Below are positions 1 to 7,305 of a DNA stretch of 22,637 nt, one piece after another. Each line of letters opens with the position of its first letter. The stretch's first letter is position 1. This stretch comes from Nymphaea colorata (Eukaryota; Streptophyta; Magnoliopsida; Nymphaeales; Nymphaeaceae). The notes under the pieces are model-generated. The model ran no database searches and was not told the DNA's origin. It saw only the letters and a list, made by a program, of their open reading frames with translations. Where the stretch lies: positions 30,352,959-30,375,595 of the forward strand of contig NC_045140.1 of NCBI RefSeq assembly GCF_008831285.2, in the 5' to 3' direction. The position numbers and the translations under genes were made by a program.

Positions 1-1273
1 AAGGTTAGTACTCGGATCATTGAACTCTTCCATTCGGCTTGGAGTTGTTCGCTTCCGGAGCCTCACCCGCGACCTAGGCCCTTTGCTCGGCATACCCGAG
101 TGACTGGTTTGAGGATCCACGGTGCCCCTCCCTTGGTGCACTCTCTTCCCCGCTTGGAATCGGTTTTCTATCCGTAGGAACCAACCCAAGCCACCCCTCA
201 CGGTTCACGACGGCTGCATCAACAAAAAGATCACTTCCACCGTCGGCTCCAAATTGAAGTTGGCGAGAAATCCAGCTGCTTTGAAGGACTCAAAATCACG
301 GTTCAATATCGAGGTTTGGGCCCCAAAACCACTTCATTGGAATCGCCTCTTCGTGCTGAGCAACATAGATGAATTTGGGCAAATTCGGCCCACGAGAAGA
401 TACAAATCGCCTCGGCCGGAAATCTGGTCGGAGCTAAGACGCCGCTGCAATTCCCGGCGTCAACCATTGTTCCTGGCGTGAAGGACAGTCCTGCCCCTCC
501 GCCATCGAAGGCCCCTGCAGATTCGAGAAGGGCACAAGCGTCAATTCGGACGAGGAGCTAACCCTAGCCGCGGCGCGTGAAGGAGCGCCTTCCCTTGGCC
601 GCCGGTCTATTCCGGGTAAGTTTCCCTACCGCGAACCCTAGCCGCTCGATTCTCCACGTGTCAAGCATCCACCAACCCGCGTCTTATCTGTCCTCGTAGC
701 CAGCCACGTGTCCTCACCAGCTAGCCTAGTCCCCTCCGAGAATCCCTCTTGGATCACGAGCTCCCAGCTCGCACTTGTCACCTCCGCCACCTTCGTTTTT
801 GGCATATTTTCCCTTGCGTCAAACCCTAACGCCTCAGCCCTCCATCGTGACACTTGTCCGCATCTCAGCCCTCTCGCGCCTAGTCACCCGCCTACGTGTC
901 TGCCACCTGTCCCGCCTGGTCCCAGTTGGAGCCTCGCCCAGTCCACGCGGCTGCCACCTCACCAAACCGCGTGCCACCTACACCCGAGCATTTTGGCAAG
1001 TCCCTAGCCGCGCGGTCCCCTTTCCCGTTTTCTCGCCCATCTCCTCTATCTTCATCTCAACCCTAAACCGCAGTCCTCCTTCACCGCTCATCTCCTCCAT
1101 GTGTCACCCATCTCGTTAGAGAGAGAGAACTCGAGGAATCTCGAGTGCCACCTCCCTGATTGCTTAATCTCCTTAGCAATCAATCTCGATCTCCTTCCTA
1201 CTTTCTAGGATCGTGATCTCTTCTTCCCTTCTCGCTAGCCTTTCCCCTAGCGAGCTTCTCTAAGAGCCGTTGA

Positions 1274-1291
1274 TCTTGCCACGTGGCAAGA
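1274..1291. promoter_or_regulatory. G-box palindrome in LTR C
   Basis: This is an 18-bp perfect palindrome, TCTTGCCACGTGGCAAGA, with the core CACGTG. CACGTG is the plant G-box bound by bZIP and bHLH factors. The same palindrome occurs in the LTRs of A and B at a similar distance (about 1.45-1.55 kb) from the LTR end. Confidence 0.55.
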
Positions 1292-2170
1292 CCCGACGCA
1301 CTCACTTGGCTAGACCGCCAAGCCCGAGCCCACCTAGCTAGGTCAACCTCACGCGTCGTCAAACCTAGGAGCTCACTTCCCACCCTCGATCCGAACCTAC
1401 TTGACCTTAGGACTTAGTCAACCCTCTGACTTCTAGACTTAGCCCACTAGGTCAACCCTCCAACTTGACCTAACCCTAGTCTTTTCGAGCCTACCTCGAG
1501 ATTGCCCGAACCTAATTCGACCGGACCCATCACTTGGTCCAATAGTTAACCTACCCTCTAGAACCCACTACCGCACTCGGTCGCTCTTGACCAACTCCCC
1601 CGAGCTTAGGCTCAACCCTAGCCAACCCGCATTGGCCTACCCTCTTAGTTAGAAACCCTAACACCCCTCCTAAACCTCATCTCTCCCTCGGCCTACCCCA
1701 TCCTTAACCTCTCTTAACCAGACCGACCATACCCTTCTAGAGCCCAGTCGTTGCCGAGCCCAGCCGTGCCTTAATTAGGATTAGGTGTAGCTGTTCCGTC
1801 GGCCGCCCCTGTGGTCGACCCTCTTCCGTCGGCACCTTGCCGGCGTCCGTGGCCGAGCCACACCCGCAGAAGGAAGGTAGGCGCTGCCGATCACGGCACT
1901 CGCCCCCCTCGTCACTCTGCCAGAGTCCGCGTTGCAGCAGCAACATCGGCGCACTCGGACGCGCGCCCTCCGCCGACCAACCGTCAGCGCAGTCGGCACC
2001 CGTCACGCGGCCAGCGTTGGCCGAGCCATCTCGGTCGGTTCTCTCTCTACGCCAGCAGCGTCGGCGTCCAGCAGCAGACAGGCCGAGCGCTCCCCGCCGG
2101 TCTCCCCGCCCTTGCAGCAAGCTCCGAGGAGGCTCGCCTCAAGCAGACTTCTTTGATCCGTAGCTGCAAT

Positions 2171-2229
2171 ATCCGAGGCACGGTCTTAGCCTCGGATCCC
2201 TCTCGATACAGCCAAGGATCCGCCTTGGC
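2171..2229 (+). other. Paired hairpins in downstream half of LTR C
   Basis: Hairpin 1 pairs ATCCGAGGC (2171-2179) with GCCTCGGAT (2189-2197) over a 9-nt loop. Hairpin 2 pairs GCCAAGG (2211-2217) with CCTTGGC (2223-2229) over a 5-nt loop. The pair is conserved in A (6168-6227) with compensatory changes and in B (19581-19638). Confidence 0.6.
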
Positions 2230-2744
2230 CGGTAACGTTCTCATAGTCCCCCTTGTAGTTTCGGGTGGGAGCATTTGCTTTTGCATTAGGAACTTGCTAG
2301 TTTGCTTATTGCTGTTCTAGCCCGGGCTTAGACCCATCGTCCGTCTCGTGGTACCTCGGAGGCCGTAGGCCAAAGACACGACCACCGCGGGCCTAGCCGT
2401 CCTATTTGGGATTTGGGGCATGGTTTGAACGTTAGTAGTGGTTTGTTATGGTTTGGGAGTGAGCTGCGAGTGATTTTCTGTATCGAACATGTTTGTAAAG
2501 CCTCGCACCTTGTTTTAGTCGCTCGTAGTAGGATTAGCCGTAGGTAGGCTTTTTGGGAAAGGGTTAACCCGCACTTGTATTCCACTACCTAGGGATTTTT
2601 GCGCCGGGGTCCTGTCCGGCCGGGTAGACCTTTGTACTTAATTTTGCTAGGATTTTTGGTTTTTAGATTACCTCAAGGAGACTTGGGAACTAGGACTCGT
2701 ACTTGGTTCACGCTTTCTAGCCGCAACTGGGTGAGTGCCTAACA

Positions 2745-2893
2745 GGTGTCAAGTCCGTCGATCCGAGCTGGTGGTTAACCTATAGGTGATTTGGGTGATG
2801 GCTCCCCCGTAAAAAGGGCCAACGCGAAAATCACTTGGTCTACCATAAATATTAAATATTTTTGAAGTATCGCGCGAATTCACTTTTTGTATC
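2745..2893. other. Unassigned spacer between LTR C and element A
   Basis: These 149 bases follow the TAACA end of LTR C and precede the TGTTA start of element A. I see no open frame and no match to either LTR. The right half is AT-rich (TAAATATTAAATATT). The five bases next to C are GGTGT and those next to A are GTATC. Either could be half of a target-site duplication, but both partners are missing (upstream of the window, or in the N gap). It is most likely host DNA or a scrap of an older repeat. Confidence 0.5.
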
Positions 2894-2894
2894 T

Positions 2895-3143
2895 GTTACG
2901 GACCAATCTCTTGGTCCCGACCCAAGGCCGACAGAGCAGGCCGGACCTAGCCGGCTGAAACGCAAGGCGTCTGAGTTGTGGGCTCAGACCATGGAGCATG
3001 TCGCAGACTCGACTCAAGAGGATGAAGCAGCACCAACTCAGGTTGCAGCGGGAGGAGTGGGAGGAGCAACCAGGTCCGAAGAGGTGCTCAAACCGGACAG
3101 ACTTCAAGACGTCCCTGAACTAAGCGTTGGGCTCACCGAGTAG
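2895..3143 (+). other. LTR-encoded Pol C-terminal tail, copy in 5' LTR of A
   Basis: This 82-residue open stretch with stop at 3141-3143 begins VTD at the second base of the LTR. It aligns residue for residue with the end of the B integrase frame. Shared features are VTD, GPDP, a basic KRKAS/RRRAS patch, LWA, QVA followed by a Gly/Ala run, and a final LTE. In a full element the same sequence in the 3' LTR would be the C-terminus of Pol, read through the polypurine tract. This 5' copy lies before the promoter and is probably not translated here. The A 3' LTR copy (12218 onward) is broken by five one-base deficits. Confidence 0.75.
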
Positions 3144-3200
3144 TCAAGTTAACCCCTAATGTGAGTCCGGTCAACCTAGACGCTTGAGCCGATTCTAAGA

Positions 3201-3313
3201 CCTAGAATTCTAGGCAATTGGCTAAGTCAAACAGACTTAGCCCATGCGCATCGAACCGAAGTGTGGGCGGCAACCCACACGAGGTCCCCGCCCTGGGCTC
3301 ACAATGCTCAGGG
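3201..3313 (+). other. Four-hairpin array in U3 of LTR A (3' UTR of element RNA)
   Basis: H1 is the palindrome CCTAGAATTCTAGG (3201-3214). H2 pairs GGCTAAGTC (3220-3228) with GACTTAGCC (3234-3242), loop AAACA. H3 pairs GTGTGGG (3261-3267) with CCCACAC (3274-3280), loop CGGCAA. H4 pairs CCCTGGGC (3291-3298) with GCTCAGGG (3306-3313), including a G-U wobble. The array lies 58-170 bases after the LTR-encoded stop codon. All four positions are occupied by hairpins in B, with compensatory changes in H2, H3 and H4. As U3 of the 3' LTR, this would be in the 3' untranslated part of the genomic RNA. Confidence 0.65.
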
Positions 3314-3525
3314 ATGATTCATTTGACTTTCGAGCTTAGGCGCTAGGCCGCTCGTTTCTTTCCAGCACTTAGTCAAATTCAGTCTTTGCTTTCGCACTTA
3401 ACCATTCTTGCCAATAACGAGTTTTGAACTCGAGACCTAGGCCGAGCGGGATGTGCTCGGCGCAATGAGTTTTGGATTAGATCTAGCGCGGGTTAGGTAG
3501 AGTAAACCCGCTTCAATTCATCTTG

Positions 3526-3533
3526 TATATATA
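3526..3533 (+). promoter_or_regulatory. TATA box of LTR A
   Basis: TATATATA lies 632 bases into the LTR. Element B has TATATATT at 608 bases in both of its LTRs. A pyrimidine-rich tract starts about 60 bases downstream, as is common around plant promoters. Transcription would be expected to start near 3555-3565. The start site is inferred, not seen. Confidence 0.55.
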
Positions 3534-3590
3534 CTTTTTGGATCTTGTACATTGTATGCATTTTGGACGTAATTGAATCATTTGTTCGGA

Positions 3591-3647
3591 TTCCTTCTCT
3601 CTCCTCTCTCGAGGTCTCTCTCTCCTTCTGGTCTCCCACCTGGCTCA
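3591..3647 (+). promoter_or_regulatory. CT-rich tract downstream of TATA box, LTR A
   Basis: A run of CTCTCTCC-type repeats follows the TATA box. Element B has a matching CT tract (GA repeats on the + strand at about 12950-13000 and 22058-22112), and the GA run differs by one dinucleotide between its two LTRs. It could be a plant Y-patch or a leader tract of the RNA. Confidence 0.4.
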
Positions 3648-5180
3648 CCCGAGCTTGGCGTCTTCTCCCACCTCGCGTCCTCTTCCTCCACGGCGCTTCC
3701 TACTTTCCGAAACCTGTCCTTGTAGAGCCAAAGTCCCTAGACACCGGCATAAGGCAGCGAAGGCATCGGCGGATCTCTTCTTCACGGCGGCGGTCCCTCC
3801 CTTGTCCACGGTACGTTCCCTAGCAAAGATCAAATCCAGATTCGGTGCCCTCTTCTTGATCACGAAGAAGCGGAGAGGCCGGACTGGAACAAGGAAGATT
3901 GAAGGCGCGGTTCTCCTCGGCTTCATTATAGACAAAGAGGTTAGTACTTTGGATTTTCGCATTTTCACCAAGTTTTGTGTTGAGATCGATTAAGGCAGAG
4001 GTCCTCTTAATTTCTGTGGTCTTTCCTCGGCATACCCAAGGCCTGACTTCGAGGAAGACGAAGAACCCCGTCGGAAAAGGTCCCTTACACGAATTGGGGA
4101 ATTTCCGAATAATCCCTAGACCTAATCGGATCGGTTTGAATTGAACCGAGCTGAAGTGTGAGCTTGATCTACAAGATTTGGGCTCGAGTCCTCCCTGTAA
4201 GTTTTCGGCTCAGAATCCTAATCAAATCAGAAATCTAAGGTTCTGGCCGTGATCTGCGAATGAGAGTTGGCCCATCGGAATCACCCTGATCCCTAGTCTC
4301 ACATAATCACATTCGGGCGTTATCGCGTGGGTGGAACTCAAGATCGCCCTTGGCCGGAATTCGGAATCTTCCGGTCGTTTCCTGCAACTTCCGATCAGCA
4401 CCATTAATTCCGGCGTAATCCGAAAGAATATCCTCGCCCTCAAAGGTGGTGTCATTCTGAAAAAGGGGCAATTTGGACAAGAGAAAAGAGGGATTAACCC
4501 TAGCCGCCGCACGAAGGAGATCCACTTTCATCTTGCTGCCGGCTCGCTTCCAAGGTTAGTGTCTATACCCCATCTCGCCCGTTGGTTCTGTACACATGTC
4601 ACCATCTCGCCAGTTCCCAACTTCGTATCACCCTAGCCTCCCACGTGTCCCTGATCGAGATCGCCCTAGGATCACGAGCTGCCAATCATTTAGGAAACGC
4701 CCACAGCCGCCGCGTCCTCCTCTCCTCCTCGCAATCTTCACTCGAGTCAACCCTAGCCCTAGCGTCGTCTTCACCATTCATCTTGCCAGGTGTCAGTAAT
4801 CCGAGCGTCCTCTCCTCGCCCCCTCAGCCAGCTCATCCTCATGAGATCTAGCTGGGTCCCACGCGCATTGACGCGCTATCCCTGCTGCTCTCCGCGGTCG
4901 CCGTTAACCCTTTGCCTTAGCCGATTAGGAAACTCCCTAACGCGTCAATCTCTCCCTTCCAATTCTGTCGCCAGCTTCTCCCGTGCCAATTCCCTGCCCT
5001 CTATCTCCTCCACGTGGCTCCATCCTGTACCTCAAGAGCATATCCGAGAGATCACGAGAATCATCCCGGGAATCAGTCCAGGTTCATTCGGGACCCCCCC
5101 CCCTCTTTCCCTATTGTTTTGGTAACTCCCTCGCATCTCCTCAACGCGTGACTATTCTGCGTAACCCCTGTTAGTAGTCC

Positions 5181-5200
5181 ATCTTGCCACGTGGCAAGAT
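5181..5200. promoter_or_regulatory. 20-bp G-box palindrome in LTR A
   Basis: ATCTTGCCACGTGGCAAGAT is a perfect 20-bp palindrome around CACGTG. An 18-bp core is retained in LTR C (1274-1291) and LTR B (20523-20540) although flanking sequence has diverged. It lies downstream of the putative TATA box, so it would be an internal enhancer-like site or a hairpin in the leader RNA. Confidence 0.55.
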
Positions 5201-6167
5201 CTTGGTGCATGCTCTTGACAAGACCAGTCAAGTCAAACTTCTCCCCTAGGCACCCTCTCGCACCATCCCGAACTTAGTCAACCCTCGTACCGAGCCTACC
5301 TAGTCCGACCGCTTCCTCTACCCTTAGTCAACACTAGGTCATCTCCCCCACCGAGCCCTCTTAGTTCAAGCTACCCTAGTCGGCTCGAGTCTAGCTTGAG
5401 TGTCCCTTAACCCAGTCAACCCGGACCCTCTCAGCTAGGTCCATTAGTCAACCACCCTTCTTAGTCAACCCTTACCTCACTCGGTCAACATTGACCATAT
5501 CCGCGAGCTTAGGCTCGACCCAAACCACCTTGCTTAACCTCTCGTAGCTAGGTCACCTACTTCGAACCTATACCCTTAACCTCCCTAGCCTACCTATTCC
5601 CAAACCCATCGTGACTAAACCGGCCTACCTAGTAGAGCCCAGCCGCACCGAGCCAACCCCAGCCTTAGTTAGGACTAGGCTCCGCCGGCTCCCTCCGGCC
5701 CTTGCCTCGGCTGCGATCTCATCGTCGGCATCCAGCGACGAGCGTGGCCGAGCTACACCCGACGGCAGGCAGGTAGGTGCTGCCCTTCCGGCAGCAGCCC
5801 CCCTCGGCACACAGGCGGCCCTTCCGGCCCCGACAACATCGTCCTCTCCGGCAGCGGCCATTCAGCGCCAAACTTCCTCGGCGTCGGCCGCCACACGCGA
5901 CGACCGTATCTCCGCTGCTGGCATCCACAGGCATCCCGACGCCGGGTTCCTTCCAGGCGGCCCGTCGTCTGCGTCAACCCTGTAGACGCGCGTCCAGCGA
6001 CAGCACGAGCACTCGGCCAACGGCGAGCGGCCACTTTCTCAGGCGCGTCGGCCAGGATTTCAGCGGCGAGTTCATCGCCCAGCGCCATCCCGCCAGCGGA
6101 TAGAAGAGTGCAGCAGGCATCCAAGGAGGCTCTCCTCAACCGGCCTTCTTGAACAGCAAGCTGCAAT

Positions 6168-6227
6168 ACCCGGGGGTTGGTTCTCACCCCGGGTGCTTAT
6201 CCGGCTACGCCAAGGGCTTCCCTTGGC
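6168..6227 (+). other. Paired hairpins in downstream half of LTR A
   Basis: Hairpin 1 pairs ACCCGGGG (6168-6175) with CCCCGGGT (6187-6194). Hairpin 2 pairs GCCAAGGG (6209-6216) with CCCTTGGC (6220-6227). In C and B hairpin 1 is ATCCGAGGC with GCCTCGGAT, so two base pairs are exchanged with pairing kept. Hairpin 2 keeps its stem while its loop varies (CTT in A, ATCCG in C, AATCA in B). A conserved CCGGTAAC follows. Confidence 0.6.
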
Positions 6228-6732
6228 CGGTAACTTCTTGCTCCCCCTTGTAGCCGCGGGCGGGAATTATTTTGATTTTATTGGTTTTAGGACAACATCT
6301 TAGTTTACTATTCTGTTTTGTTTTAGCCTTGGCTTCGGCCCTGCTCCCCCGTGAGGTACCTCGAGGGCACTGTGCCCGAGACACGACCACAAGGAGCAAG
6401 TTGGGAGTGGTTTGGACGTTAGTAGTGGTTTGCGTGGTTTGTAAGTGAGTTGCGAGAGATTATTATTTGTATCGCTCACGTATTGTAAAGCCTCGTCAAC
6501 CCTCTTAGTTCTTTTGTAGTAGGCTACCCGTAGATAGGTTTTGGAAGGGTTAACCGTGACTTGTATCTCCCTACCTACTGGGGTTTGCGCCGGATTCCTG
6601 TCCGGCCAGGTAGTATTCTGTATTTAATTGTTTAGGATTTTTGGTTTTTAGAATAGGCCTCAAGAAGGTCCTGGGAAGATTAGGATTGCATTGGTCGGAT
6701 TTCCTTAGGCCAACCGGTGCGGTCCTAACAAT

Positions 6733-6744
6733 TGGTATCAGAGC
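6733..6744 (+). other. Primer-binding site of element A (tRNA-iMet)
   Basis: TGGTATCAGAGC lies two bases after the LTR end. It matches the complement of the 3' end of plant initiator-methionine tRNA, the usual primer of plant Ty3/Gypsy and Ty1/Copia elements. Confidence 0.93.
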
Positions 6745-7305
6745 GCCTCTTGAGGAATATCCGCAGTTTGAGCACTTGGACCTTCGCAGCGTCGACATCA
6801 ACGGGCAGTGCCAGCGGATTTCTTGTGGTTTTCTGATTATTTCAGGGGTCTTCTTTTCAGATTCGGGTTTTCTAGTGTAAGTATAGCGGTCAGAGTCCAG
6901 CCACGGTTTTCTTTAGTTGCGTAGATCTAGGCTTCGCTTGTTCACTCTTGGCAAGTGTAGGGTTGTACGCCTTGTACACCCGAGGGCAGCCGAGCTCGAG
7001 GTGCGTCACCGAGGCACTAGGAGAGTGCGGTGATTTAGGCTCTTAGAGCCCGGCCGAGAGCGAGGTGTGATTGCCGAGGCACTTAGGCGAAGTGCGGCAT
7101 TAGGCGGGCCAACCCATCTCCCTCGCCTTAGGTCTCACGCGCGGCAGCTGGAGCAGCGGCAGCGTGGGCAGAATTGAGAGTGGCAGCTAGTCTCCCATTT
7201 GGATTTCAGTCATAAGAGTGGCAGTGTAGACAGTTTTTGGATTTTCGTAGTTAGGATTTCCTTAGCATAGTGCATCCTTGGCGCTGGTCCAACCAGATTT
7301 TACAC
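6745..7305 (+). other. Leader between PBS and gag, element A, with structured core
   Basis: No supported gene. Positions 6960-7099 hold four hairpins. L0 is GGG, a bulged T, TGTAC, loop GCCTT, GTACA, CCC (6960-6981). L1 (7006-7033) is TCACC, bulge GAG, GCACT, loop AGGAG, AGTGC, GGTGA. Lmid is GGCTC-TTA-GAGCC (7038-7050). L2 (7072-7099) is TGCC, bulge GAG, GCACTT, loop AGGCG, AAGTGC, GGCA. L1 and L2 share the same design: a 3-nt GAG bulge on the 5' side and a purine-rich 5-nt loop. The B leader (18693-18833) keeps all four, with compensatory changes. The location fits a packaging or dimerisation signal or a translation element, which is inference. Confidence 0.7.

Larger units (their letters stand above)
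1..2744 (+). repeat. LTR of element C (3' portion; 3' LTR or solo LTR)
   Basis: The segment ends in TAACA at 2744 with no primer-binding site after it, so it is a 3' LTR or a solo LTR whose start lies upstream of the window. It is collinear over its whole length with the reverse complement of 19068-21813, the 5' LTR of element B. Stretches compared by eye look roughly 90% identical, with substitutions as well as indels, so C is older than A or B. It contains the G-box palindrome (1274-1291), a GC-rich block (about 1790-2150) and the hairpin pair at 2171-2229. The 60-170-residue open frames in it are not conserved in phase and I do not call them genes. No coding region is supported. Confidence 0.9.
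2894..6730 (+). repeat. 5' LTR of element A (3837 bp)
   Basis: It starts TGTTACGG, matching the LTR start after the polypurine tract at 12217, and ends TAACA two bases before the PBS. Landmarks are the pol-tail coding stretch (2895-3143), four hairpins (3201-3313), TATA box (3526-3533), pyrimidine-rich tract (3591-3647), G-box palindrome (5181-5200) and a hairpin pair (6168-6227). It is diverged from the B/C LTR, yet short blocks stay collinear throughout. If the TATA box is used, U3 is only about 0.66 kb and R plus U5 about 3.2 kb. Confidence 0.93.

Noticed and set aside
1811-2320. 169-residue open frame in LTR C and similar GC-rich frames in A (5611-5985) and B (19620-20003)
   Set aside because: Several overlapping frames are open on both strands because the block is GC-rich. 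The frames are not kept in phase between A, B and C and show no recognisable domain.
6571-6613. Nested hairpin near the LTR end (CTACCT...AGGTAG around GCCGGA...TCCGGC)
   Set aside because: The inner GCCGG/CCGGC stem is shared with C and B, but the outer stem is lost in B, so evidence for a conserved structure is weak.
2745-6730. Element A inserted inside LTR C (nested insertion)
   Set aside because: LTR C reaches its proper TAACA end at 2744 and the spacer is not LTR sequence, so A lies beside C.
6733-6744. Part of a tRNA gene
   Set aside because: Only the 12-base complement of the tRNA-iMet 3' end is present, directly after the LTR. It is a primer-binding site.
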